From Cichorium intybus (lineage: Eukaryota; Streptophyta; Magnoliopsida; Asterales; Asteraceae), in contig CM042015.1 in NCBI GenBank assembly GCA_023525715.1, forward strand, positions 91,090,750 through 91,154,749: DNA of 64,000 bases, read 5' to 3'. The notes under the pieces are model-generated. The model made no database searches, was not told the origin of the DNA, and was given only the letters and a program-made list of their open reading frames with translations. The position numbers and the translations under genes are program-made. Every line of letters starts with the position of its first letter. Positions within the stretch are counted from its first letter, which is position 1. Of this stretch, positions 1 to 17,782 are shown piece after piece.

Positions 1-953
<953 letters not shown>

Positions 954-1603
954 TAGGTTCTTTTAAGAACTCAAATATTCATGAGATCTTGAGAACTCAA
1001 TGTCATCCATTAGATCCTTATCCAAATCAAAAAGAGCTTGATCGTCATTTTATAAATCTAATTTAATTTTGATTTTTTTTTATTTTTGGCAACAGAATAT
1101 CAATTCCTAAAAATAAGCACAATCAAATTCAAATTTCAAATTTAAAAAACTTTATGATTTTTGTTTTTTTTAATATGAGAATTTTTGAAATTTGAAAAAA
1201 AACATAAAAATTTTAAATTCAATAAAAAATCAGATTTAGATTTAGAAAAACATATATGGTCATGTATTTGCAACCGGATGCATATATGCATATTTTCAAA
1301 ATCCGTAGAAACATATTATTATGTATAAATAGTTGAATACAAATAATAAACAAACCAATTTATTAAAAACAATAATTTACAATTGTTTTGAATGATACAT
1401 ATATAAAAAAAATACAAAAAACAACAAAAACTACTAATTTTAAACTAATATCTTCATTGTTTATTCCCAAATATGTTCATTGTTTATTCTTTGACTATCT
1501 TGTTTCTTCGTTTTATCATTTTCACTTCTTCAATTTGCACTATATATTTTTTAAACCTGTAAGAACAATAATAAAAATGCATATTAAAAGTATTAAAAAA
1601 AAA

Positions 1604-2445
1604 GATACTTACATGCATATACGCATGTGCACATGGGCACATATGTGTATACGTATATGCAAATATGCACACTTATACACATTTATATGCATATGTGCAC
1701 ATATACATTTATATGCATATAAACATATATGCACATATGCATATGTACACATACGCATTTATATGCATATAAACATATATGCACATATGCATTTATAAAA
1801 CTACATATTAAAAAACCCCCCAACAAATACTTACATGCATATACACATATGCACATAGGCATATACGCATAAATGTATATACTTTTGTGCACATGTATTA
1901 ACATATGATGGATAATAAATACATACATGCATATACACATATGAACAAATGAACATTTATTTATGCATATATGCAAATACACACACATGTGTACATGAAC
2001 AAGTTGAAATACATATGGACATATGTATAAAAATGCATATATTCATACATATATACATATATGCACATACACACACATGTACAAATATGTATGCATATAT
2101 GCACACATGTGTACACAAACAAATAGACATATATGAATATGTACACCTATGCATATATGCACATGTACACATATGCACACATGTGTATACACGTTTTTGC
2201 ACACGTAATCACATATGTTCATATCCACATATGTGCATGTATATATATGCACATACGCACATATGTGCACATATACACATGCAACTGCATGAATTCACTT
2301 TCAAAGAAACGTATGCACAAACATGGATATAAACAAGTTATCATATATATGCATGTATGCATTTATGAACATATGCACGTATGTATATGTTTACACGTAT
2401 GGTAAATGCATATGTTCATATGTATATACATTCACATATATCTTG
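1604..2445. repeat. Long alternating purine-pyrimidine tract (ATGCAYAT/GCACATATG)
   Basis: About 840 bp dominated by alternating purine and pyrimidine steps such as ATGCATATGTGCACATATG, with a roughly 50-bp subunit repeated at 1690-1795. It creates open frames on both strands rich in Met, His, Ile, Cys and Tyr. These are low-complexity shadows, not genes. Such tracts can adopt Z-DNA or cruciform structures (general knowledge). A shorter version is at 9100-9540 in the sister element. Confidence 0.8.
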
Positions 2446-2527
2446 ATAAAAATGCATAGATACACAAAGTTGAGAACCATAAACTTGATTATTAGAATGG
2501 TAGATTCTTACCTGCCTATGCCACCAC

Positions 2528-2709
2528 CTACAAAGTTGAAAACCATAAAATTGATCTGTGAAGTGAGGCATCGCTATTAAGAGGGCCGGTGACTGATCGG
2601 ATCAAGTAACTCGTGCAGCTACAAAGTTGAAAACCATAAAATTGATCTGTGAAGTGAGGCATCGCTATTAAGAGGGCCGGTGACTGATTGGATCAAGTAA
2701 CTCGTGCAG
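2528..2709. repeat. 91-bp tandem duplication inside MULE copy 1
   Basis: Units 2528-2618 and 2619-2709 start with CTACAAAGTTGAAAACCAT and end with AACTCGTGCAG. I noticed a single difference between them (CGGATC/TGGATC). A weaker partial unit precedes them at about 2462. The near-identity points to a recent duplication. Confidence 0.9.
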
Positions 2710-3966
2710 CAACCATGATCAAGTGCAAAGTACATTGATATAATAAAAGGATAAATTTGTGTCAGTTTCATCTAAGCAAACTGTAAGTAAACTATCTCAT
2801 ATTGTTTCACTTACAAGTAGAAGTATAAACCCCAAGAGATAGTTGAGCCAAGAACAGCAGGATAAAATCCACCATAAATCCCTCTTAAACCCTAAAAAGA
2901 TGATAAACACATACTCATGAAGATATGCTGGAACGTACCTGACAAACACGTAAACACATCACAAGATTAATTAAATAAACCAAAAACCCAAAAAACTGCA
3001 AACCATTAACTAAATTCGGAGAATTTCTGATTTGGGTTTATCAATTGCAAGAAACAGGTTCCAACTCAAAGATTGCAAAAAGTCAATGTTCCAAAACCTA
3101 AATTCGATTCTAAGTTTTCAATAAAAGAGAAATGACTTTCGATTGCAAAAAAACATGGTTTTAATCTGTTTCTTGTAATCTATATACTCAATTCCCGAGT
3201 GCTATTAAAAACGAGTTGAAAAAATGAGTTCCGATTGCAAGAATTCAACTTGTATTCAGAAGTAATCTGAAAAAAACAAACGTACATGGTAATCGCTTGC
3301 AGTATCGATGAAGAGATAAGATTACTATCGAGTCCTGTGCATCCCCTTGTACGCTTGATTTTTCACCAGTCATCGGGGCCGCCTGCTATAGGGATTCAGA
3401 TTTCAAAACCTAAATTCCATTAACGACAAGAATGAGACAGGAACAAGAGCAGAAGGTGAAGGTGGGTTGCTGGCGAAAGGATGCGGAGGTGGGTTGACGG
3501 TACGTGGTCTGACGGCGGAGTGGGATGAGGCGGTGATTAGGGTTACCGAGGAGATGAAGAAGAAGCACGGTGGGTTGTCGGTGCATTAGCCCAACCGGAA
3601 CAGCAGCAAAGGTCGCCGGTGCACCACCAATCGGATCAACAGCGGATGAAGAACTGATCGTAAGTTTGCGTAAAAGAGGAGAGAGGGAGGGGTAAGAAAG
3701 AGTCGACCGGAGATAATAAGAAAGAGATTATTGCAAAGCTGATTTTAAGGGATCCATGGGTTGTTTCCTATTCAGGAGGAATTAATCTGTTTGCCTATAC
3801 CTATATTACCCTTGAATTCTTTTAAAAAAAAGTCAAATGTGACATTGAAAGTAATAGTAATTACAAAACTGCCACTGTTGCATCTTAACCCTTAATTTTT
3901 TTGATCTAATGGTCCTTAAAAGGTTCTCAAGATCTCATGGTTTTTTGAGTTCTCAATAGAACCTAA

Positions 3967-4738
<772 letters not shown>

Positions 4739-4740
4739 TA

Positions 4741-5323
4741 TACATTATAATAAAGGAAAATTTTCTTGTTTCATATTTGAAACTTCTATATCTTTTCGAT
4801 TTCTTTCTAATTATGATTTTGTATTAGTTTATAAATGTAAGATAAGTGCAAATAACTCTTTCTATATACGCGTCTTCTCTAACTATTTTATAATAACAAG
4901 TGGGTTAAAACTAATTAACACCAACAATAATAATAATAATTAAAAATAGCATAAAAATATAGATTACATTATATCAATTTACAAACAGTGATTAATATTT
5001 TATGTAGTCATAATGATCAAAATTTAAAAGAAATGTTAAATAAGTAGTTTTAAATTAATTAATTATAAAATAACACAAAATCAAGAATTCTATTTTATTT
5101 TTATTCATGCGGAGGTTGTCGAAAAGGTAATTAAGTCTTCCAATACTAATAAATGTTTATCTTATCATATAATTTATTATAAATATCATTTAATATATCA
5201 ACTCAGTATAAAAATTACTATTTCATAATTAATATTAATAACATAATCAATATACGTAACATATATTATTCAATATTATAATTATATACTTGTAACATAC
5301 ACAACATGCAGCCATTTGCCTAG
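4741..5323 (+). mobile_element. Decayed Helitron, directly behind the previous one
   Basis: It begins TACATTATAATAAAGGAAAA, which resembles the 5' end TCTATTATGAAATAAGCAC of the Helitron at 23245-24547. It ends with TACACAACATGCAGCCATTTG and CTAG (5320-5323), a CpG-decayed version of the GCGCAACGCGCGGG hairpin end. Only the dinucleotide TA separates it from the preceding CTAG. The assignment depends on these degenerate ends. Confidence 0.45.
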
Positions 5324-5334
5324 TGTGTATGTAT

Positions 5335-7031
<1,697 letters not shown>

Positions 7032-7159
7032 TTGCTTTCTATAATAAGGACATGGAAAAGTTAACATGTGACTTCCTCATATATGTCGCTTTTTCCTACA
7101 TTTTATATAAAATTGTAAGAGATTATTGAATAATGTATTTTAATATATGAAAATGACAG

Positions 7160-7344
7160 GTTTTACAAAAGTTAAAAAAGGATGTTGTGGATCTGGATTA
7201 ACAGAATTTGGGACTAGCTTAAAGGGCTTGGGTACATGTACAAATCATTCCAAATACATATATTGGGATGCTGTTCATTTTACAGGGAACATGTATTTCG
7301 TCATTGCGGACGAAGTTGTGAAATCTATGATTACAAGTTTTTAG
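7160..7344 (+). pseudogene. GDSL esterase/lipase last-exon relic
   Basis: After a splice acceptor (ATGACAG, 7153-7159) the frame encodes a typical GDSL C-terminal exon: KGCCGSGL, then a Cys, then YWDAVHFTGNMY with the D-x-x-H pair of block V, and VIADEVVKSMITSF before a TAG stop. The same exon of the intact gene at 47864-48054 reads KGCCGTGL...FWDGFHPSQ. No other exon of this gene lies upstream; a 160-bp TA tract is there instead. I read it as an isolated exon of a dead or rearranged third GDSL copy. It is not a close duplicate of the other two. Confidence 0.75.
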
Positions 7345-7415
7345 CTCAACATTTGTTCGTATTCCGCTGAATTCCTAGTTTTGCATCAATTGACTTGACA
7401 AAATGATCATTTTGC

Positions 7416-7727
7416 ATGCATGGTTTCCAGTGTCCTAACAAGACTACTTCCAATTCGGCTTTACTCTATTGTACTACGCGTCGTCAAAGTTCTATTTATT
7501 TCTCAATGGTGTGTTCATTGTTGAAAAATTACTATGGGATGTTAAATTCGTACGAACAATGTATGATTCCTAGTTTTGTTTATGAAGAAAAGAAAATGTT
7601 TAATTTGACATCATGGTATGTTTCACCTATGATAAATGAGAATTACATGATTATGTATAAATGTTATCAACTTTTGTTTAGAGGAAAAGCTATACGAGAG
7701 AGTTACTTGAGAAAGATTTTGAAATGA
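7416..7727 (+). CDS. Hypothetical 103-aa reading frame, unrecognised
   Basis: The frame begins after an acceptor-like TTTCCAG and contains CPNKTTSNSALLYC, with four Cys in its first 68 residues. The amino-acid mix looks more like a real protein than most open frames here, and it lies 70 bp behind the GDSL relic. I cannot assign a family. It could be an exon of a dead gene or chance. No promoter, start context or neighbouring exon supports expression. Confidence 0.2.
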   Translation: MHGFQCPNKTTSNSALLYCTTRRQSSIYFSMVCSLLKNYYGMLNSYEQCMIPSFVYEEKKMFNLTSWYVSPMINENYMIMYKCYQLLFRGKAIRESYLRKILK

Positions 7728-7833
7728 TTGATAAGACATAAAACCTTGACCATTATATTGTAAGTGTACGACTATGCATGTACTGATCAATCATCAACTT
7801 AAGTAACTACATACCACAATTTACGATAAAATA

Positions 7834-11881
<4,048 letters not shown>

Positions 11882-11890
<9 letters not shown>

Positions 11891-12211
11891 TAAATTTGTC
11901 ATGACACTTCTATTCTCCTTCCATACTTTTCTAGAATGCTTTGGATTCACAAACCTTTTTAGTTTCCCCATATATACGTCCTTCCTCAAGTGACCATTCA
12001 AGAAGGCAGTTTTGACAGCCAATTTCCATGTATCATAATCATTGTATATTGTTATAGTAATAAGTATATTGATAGCTTTAATACTAGAAATCATAGATAA
12101 TTTTTCCTCATAGTCTATACCAGGAGTTGGTGTGAAACCTTTCGTCATGGAGTGAACCTTAAAGGTGTGTACATTTCTATATATCCTAGTCTTTTTCTTG
12201 AAGGCCTGCAT
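11882..12211 (-). pseudogene. Ty1-copia reverse transcriptase relic
   Basis: The minus-strand frame contains KGFTPTPGIDYEEKLS and VKTAFLNGHLRKDVYMGK, matching the well-known Copia motifs KGFxQxxGIDYxETFSPV and DVKTAFLNGxLxExVYM of the RT palm. The YVDD region and the flanking integrase and RNase H are absent. The frame carries changes such as KLSMISS for the usual TFSPV. It is a dead fragment. Confidence 0.85.
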
Positions 12212-12425
12212 ACACCCAACATGCTTTGTTGTTAAGCAGAAGATTAACTAAGTTCTAATATTGGCTGTCTTTCCTGGACCTCATATTTGTATTGACGGCT
12301 TCCTGTCAGTATTCTTCTTGAAGGCCCACATACACTCTATGTGCTTACGGTTAGATAGAAGATTAACTAGGTTCTAATCTTTGTTGTCTTTCATGGGCCT
12401 CATCTTTGTATTTGTGGCTTCAGGT
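12204..12425. repeat. Tandem repeat, about 110-bp unit, two copies
   Basis: The unit begins CTTGAAGGCC and includes AGAAGATTAACTA and TGTATT. The two copies have diverged by many substitutions, so the duplication is old. Confidence 0.7.
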
Positions 12426-12945
12426 CCTTTATTAGATTTTGGATCTGATATAGTTTTTTTGTAGCTAAAGCGTTTACAATGATTCCCTAGTTTAGCTTAT
12501 TCACTCGACACAATAAATCTATAAATCAATGGTTATTGAAGAATCATACTAGATCCACGAATGTTAGGTGTTTGTTAGTGTGCTTTTGCAACAAAGCTAT
12601 TGGGCTTGACATGTTGTTTATTGGTCCTCACAAAAGTCAGGTCTAAGAATTTCAAACTTCAATTAACCAAATATATTCACTTCACTATATATGGTCAGGT
12701 ACTAAGGATAAACCTTTCTATCCGAAGACATGTAAGTTTGTAATGCTAGGTTTTAGGTTTAAATCCCTAAGTCATGCCTAGCACGTGTTCTAATTCATCA
12801 TTATTAGAAATTCCACATGCTAATCCTAAGATAACAGTAAAACATTTAGAATTATGACACATAGAATTCCTACCTAACCTAACCAAAATGAGCACCTAAG
12901 TTTAAGTCTAAGTACTAAACTAAGCACTTTGTTCACTTAAACCAG
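12426..12945. other. Non-coding retroelement debris, no gene seen
   Basis: No open frame of note. The position between a minus-strand Copia RT relic and a minus-strand primer-binding-site relic suggests decayed retrotransposon interior, but no domain can be read. Confidence 0.3.
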
Positions 12946-13320
12946 TGCTTTGATATCAACTGTAACAACCCTCGATTAGTTTCTCTTTTAAAAGTTTAGT
13001 TCATCTCAAAATGATTTTCAAAGTTCAAGATTTTTTCAGAATTAAGCTCCTAAATATTAGTTTGCCATCCAAAGTCCAATTTCATGTTTAGGATGTACAA
13101 TCTAATATCATCATACAAGTTCAAGGGAACCATACATAATTGTGGCCATCTAAATGTCAAATACCAAGCTCCTAACTCTCCAAATCTCGATGTGTGGATA
13201 CACGTCAAAATAATAAAAGTTATAGTCAAGGTGTCTAGTGAGTATACACATAATTAGATATGGCAATAATCCAACTCCAAGTCAAATTCCCAAAAATATT
13301 TCCAAAACACAAATACACAC
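12946..13320 (-). mobile_element. LTR-retrotransposon relic: PBS plus LTR start
   Basis: GCTTTGATATCAAC (12950-12963) followed by TGTAACAACCC is the minus-strand image of an LTR ending next to a primer-binding site of the initiator-Met tRNA type (TGGTATCAAAGC). About 350 bp of LTR-like sequence follows before a TA tract. The partner LTR is not seen. Confidence 0.45.
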
Positions 13321-13322
13321 AC

Positions 13323-13328
<6 letters not shown>

Positions 13329-13369
<41 letters not shown>
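13329..13369. repeat. (TA)n(CA)n microsatellite at a Helitron insertion site
   Basis: A TA run, then ACACACACA, ending where the Helitron 3' terminus begins at 13370. Confidence 0.9.
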
Positions 13370-13370
<1 letters not shown>

Positions 13371-14420
13371 TAGGCGAATACCCGCGCGTTGCGCAGGAAC
13401 AAAATTATGTAGTTAAAATAATAACAAATGTGTTTTGTTAAAAAATATCCAAGTCATTGTTATCAACTATGAAATAACAATTTTATATAAGAAATCAAAA
13501 TATCTATGTATCATCAATAGATTATCTTATATCAAGACATTCGTTCTAAAAACATCAGAAAACTAAATAAAGAAATTTGTTAATTTATATTATAATAAAT
13601 AAACAATATGAAAATTTCATCAAATAATGGTCAAAATAAAAAAGGAATTCATAGTATAGTTGGAATCTTTATTGTGAAATTTTTTAGACTTATTGGTAAT
13701 GAAGTAACATAAGTAAAAAGTTTTCAGTTAAAAGAATTATTGTTGGTTAATTATATTGAAATATTTCTTTTAATGTCAAAGTTTGGCAAATTTCATCTGA
13801 AATTTATTAACTATTACATCTCAATAGACTTTTTAACTTATGTTACAAAATTGTTACTTATAATAGTTGTTATTACTATTCTTTAACATTATGTATTAAT
13901 AGATGAGAAAACGATAATTAAATTTGTAAAATAATAAGATTTGTTATGAAAGAATATACTATAACATTAAAGATTACAAAGATAACTTGATTTAATATTT
14001 CTAATTAACAACTCGTAAATTAAAATAAGTAAAAATTGTTAATATACATTAACATTAAAGATTAATGAACTACCTTAAATGAGTAAATAAATTGTTAACT
14101 CTAACGAATTATTATGCAATATATCTACATGAAACCCTACGTGAGTAGCAAAGGGAAAACTCTATTTAACTAATTAGTTTTATTAATCTTCATAGTTTTA
14201 AATTATTGGTCATGTATCTCATTTAATTGATACTTTTATGGAGCGTTTTAAGCTATGTCAGATGTCGTTTCCATCCTAAATAAACCATGATTCCATTTTT
14301 TTTATTCAAAACTAATTTCATCATAAATAACCTCATGCGGTATTTAGTTAAAACGTCCAAAATTTTTATTGTTTTTTTGTTTTCCAATAAAGAATATGAC
14401 TAAACCATTAAATTTGTTTC

Positions 14421-14425
14421 ATTTC
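14421..14425. repeat. Target-site duplication, left (ATTTC)
   Basis: ATTTC here and at 20492-20496 flank the LTR retrotransposon exactly. Confidence 0.92.
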
Positions 14426-14873
14426 TGTTGATTAATATACGATAACTGATCACCACGAATAAAGTTTTTAAGCCGATTACTGTGTGACAGATATGTATTT
14501 TATTTATAATATGCGGAATAAATAAGAGTTGCGGAATAAATATAAACTAAAACTAAGTTACTGAAAACTATAAATAAGTAAAATAAAGCGGTAAATCTAA
14601 ACTAGACAGTATTTAAATAGACAGAAAGCGGTAAATAAAGTAAATGTTAGAAGTTAGAGGTTAGATGTAATAAACGCCATTATCAATGATAAAGTGTTTT
14701 TACAATAAATAAAAAGGTTAGAAGTTAGAAGTTAGAAGTTAGATGTCTCGGTTAAATACAGTCCACATATGTTTTCATTGTCAAGGTTCAATTCGGATGT
14801 ATTGGATATTTGGTACAGTTGATTTATAACAGTTTAAATAAATCAATAACGACACAGGTAAATTCAAAAGAAC

Positions 14874-15572
14874 TTATCGATAGCTGAGGAAGATGGTGTT
14901 TTCTTTGAAGCGTCGATTCTTGTTCTTTACGGTAGGATGAGGTTTGGTAGTTTTTTTGGTGTTTGGTGAAATGGGTTTTTGGTGTCGGTTTAATTGAAAT
15001 GAACGGGGTTTTTGTGGTTTAGTTTTTGTGGTGTATGTATTTGGTAGAGGGTGTGTAGGTTTTGTAGTTTGGTATTCGGGTTGAGGTTGTTTAGTGGTTT
15101 GAAGTTTGGTGTCGGATAGAGGTTTTGTTTTTGTGTAGGGTAGAGTTTTGTTTGGTGTCGGGTAGAGGTTTTGTATGGTGTTTGTTTGTGTGTGTGTTTT
15201 CTCTGGTTGAGAAGGGTTTTCTAGAGAGTTTTTGGCAGGTTTTTTGCTCTTTGGACGTGGGGTAATCTTGATGTATTGGTGCTTGAATGGGTATAGTGTG
15301 GTGGAAGGTTTTTCTGCATAAGAATGGCAAGAGGTTTGCTTCTTATTTATAGTCACTGAATACAGGCATCGCGTCGCGACCGGAAGGTCCGTCGCGTCGC
15401 GAGGGTGCGTGATCGTGTTGCTTTTGGTCGGCCACTGGTTAGTGCGTTGGGTTGGTAGTCTCGCGTTCAAGAAGTAGGTGGTGTCGCGTCCAAGGTCTTT
15501 GCGTCGCGACCACCCTTGCCGTCGCGTCGCGATCGCTGTAGAAGTTTGGTCTTCTGCCTTGCTTCTCTTCAC
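14874..15572 (-). CDS. LTR-internal open frame, 232 aa, Pro/Thr/Lys-rich, unrecognised
   Basis: The frame is open in this LTR and in the other one (19549-20247) with only a few amino-acid changes. It is dominated by Lys, Thr, Pro and Gln with repeated KTKP/NTYTTKTKP-like words and has no motif I recognise. It may be an accidental open frame over a G/T-rich strand rather than a protein gene. No function is claimed. Confidence 0.2.
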   Translation of the reverse strand: MKRSKAEDQTSTAIATRRQGWSRRKDLGRDTTYFLNARLPTQRTNQWPTKSNTITHPRDATDLPVATRCLYSVTINKKQTSCHSYAEKPSTTLYPFKHQYIKITPRPKSKKPAKNSLENPSQPEKTHTQTNTIQNLYPTPNKTLPYTKTKPLSDTKLQTTKQPQPEYQTTKPTHPLPNTYTTKTKPQKPRSFQLNRHQKPISPNTKKTTKPHPTVKNKNRRFKENTIFLSYR

Positions 15573-15602
15573 GTCGCGACCACAGTGTCTGTCGCGTCGT
15601 GA
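15366..15602. promoter_or_regulatory. CpG-dense GTCGCGTCGCGA motif cluster in LTR
   Basis: About seven copies of GTCGCG(TCGCGA) or close variants lie within 240 bp in otherwise CpG-poor DNA. The other LTR has the same array at 20041-20278 with several C-to-T changes. Palindromic CpG arrays in an LTR may bind a factor or be methylation targets; this is an inference. Confidence 0.5.
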
Positions 15603-17342
15603 TGGCTGTAGCAGTGTGATATTTTGTATTTTGCTCTTTGGTTCGTAGCATTACTTCCTCAGGTTTGGTTGTTTTCTCAAAGTTTCTCGGGTCTTGATTC
15701 ATTCTTGTTTTTGATCTTGAGTCCATGCAACCTGAAATAAACTGATAATATTTGTTAGATAAAAACAGTTCATCTTATTTCAGTGATTTTCACATACAAA
15801 AATATATTTTTCAACAATTTCCCCCTATGTGATCATTACTGAAATAAGAACAGATTAAAAAGTAAGGCTGAACATTTGGATAAAACATTTATAAAACCAT
15901 ATCATTTGTTTTGAAAAAGTGTGACTAGATTTTACTTATGTTTTGAAAAATGTTTGTCAAGAATATATGTTTCTGAATCAAGGTTTCATGTTCAATAATC
16001 AAAGGGTTTTTGTATATGTACTTTCATAATATTCCTTAAGATTTTATAACATTTATAAAGACGACAAGTGATCTTAACAGGTCGATTCAGATGAATGCTC
16101 ATAGGTATAGCTCACACTTGACTGAGGTGTTTGTGGTTGTTCTGGGTGCAGAACTGGTGTATAATCACTAAAGATGAGTGATATCTCTCAGTTTGAAGGT
16201 GTTGACTTATGCTTAATGTGGATTTATACCTATATACTTTAGTCACTTGGTCTTCATATTAGATAATCAATCACATAAGACTGGTTTCGGCATTACTTAG
16301 AGGGTTTCTTCATTCATGCCATTGATGTTCACTCTCTCTCCGTCGGGAAATACATGTAGAGGGGTTTAGAAATTTTCATAGTGCATATTGCAACTAAGAA
16401 TAATCAGTTTATGAAGGCTACAGTATCCCGGTAAGTATTCGGTTTTGACAGCCATATTTGATAAAGCTTTTTGAGAATTCGTTGTTTTGAGAGATGTTTG
16501 TCTTTATGGATTGTTGTAATAACTCTTCTTTTGCTTTGGTGAAGTGTTCACCTTTGTTTTATCCTTTCTGATTTTCGCGAATACCTTTTGTGTAAAAGAT
16601 ATCTGATGTGGTTTGTGATTTGTTGACATCATTTGTTGGATATGACTTTGCGTTTTGAGATTTTGAGTTTTCTTCTGGTTTTCTTGGATACTACTTTGTC
16701 GTTTCTTCAATTGTCAGACTTGCTATGCAAGATGATAAATCTTTTCTTGATGTGGCTTCATTGAGGATAGGGATAGGTGATATAATAGACAGTTTGTCTA
16801 ATATATAAAGAAATGATTGTATCGTCCCTGGTCATTTTGATATCTAAGCAAAAATGAGACTAGCATCACGGTATAAGAGTATAAATCATATAAGTCACAA
16901 TGAAAACACCTTTGCTCACAGAAATGAATTTCACTTAGCAGTTGAAGACGAGGCACAAATTCTCACATGGGTTTGGTTTTCATCTGAATCTCCTGATCTT
17001 ATGTCCCTTAATTGATAAAATCGTTATAATTGAAATAAATTCAAAGGGAATAGGAGAATGTTCATAACGAAAATTTTGAGATTTGAACCTTCACTTTAAT
17101 TTAAGAATCACTATGACTGAGAACATTCATCGAGCATAAGTATCTGAAAATTTAGTCAAGAAGATGTTAATCACATGGTTTTATAAAAACTTTTAAAAGG
17201 ATAAAACTTTATTCAATTTTTTGTGATTTTTGATTATGTGGATGCTTTTTGAAAAAATTGGTTATTTGAATGTTTTTGGTAAATTTTGGTTTGGGGGTGA
17301 GAATGGGGTAACGAGAGTTCCCCCATAAATGATGCACTGGGA

Positions 17343-17645
17343 TCATTTTGGATAGGTAGATTGGGATTGTTTAAAGAGGAATTTATGTTTTGGTGGTTCT
17401 CCCATAAATGATGCATTGGGATCATTTGGACAGATGGATTGGGGTGTTTTAGGAGGGTTCTGGTGTTGGTGGTTCCCCCATGACTGGATCCGCATCATTT
17501 TGGTTTGATTGTGAAGTTTCTGCATCGGAGGTAGTGTGGGTCTGAAGTCTTGTAGAAGGCTATGGTTTGTTGTCATATGCTTGGAACGGCCACTCTCGAT
17601 ATACCATGTATCATCCTTGGGCTCTCCAGCACAAAGTGCCTGCAA
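17343..17645 (-). pseudogene. Decayed Copia protease start
   Basis: The frame DDTWYIESGRSKHMT matches the Copia aspartic protease motif TWYIDSGCSRHMT, but the catalytic Asp of D-S-G reads Glu (E-S-G) and the Cys reads Arg. Downstream coding breaks off, and no integrase or RT follows before the left LTR at 15816. The retroelement cannot encode its own enzymes. Confidence 0.7.
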
Positions 17646-17782
17646 TTAGACAGAAAGTTTAGGTACCCAAACCATGGTGGGCCCTGATTTGTTAATGGTT
17701 TTCGGTGATTTGAAATCATTATGGTTTCTGTTAATTGGACGAAGTGGTTAAGGCTTGATTTGACTTATCAGATTTTCCCAAT

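Larger units (their letters stand above)
14426..15816 (-). repeat. 3' LTR of the retrotransposon
   Basis: The left copy, which is the 3' LTR in the leftward transcription sense. It contains a GTTAGAAGTTAGAGGTTAGA-type mini-repeat near 14645-14745, a minus-strand frame of 232 aa (14874-15572), and a cluster of GTCGCGTCGCGA motifs at 15366-15602. Confidence 0.93.

Noticed and set aside
1388..2580. Overlapping open frames on both strands with Met/His/Ile/Cys/Tyr-rich translations
   Set aside because: They arise from the alternating ATGCAYAT-type repeat. The same pattern is read in several frames and strands, with no domain or codon bias.
15366..15602. The regularly spaced GTCGCGTCGCGA motifs as a CRISPR-like array
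   Set aside because: Spacing is irregular, units are about 10 bp, and the array lies within an LTR of a plant retrotransposon. It is duplicated only because the LTR is.
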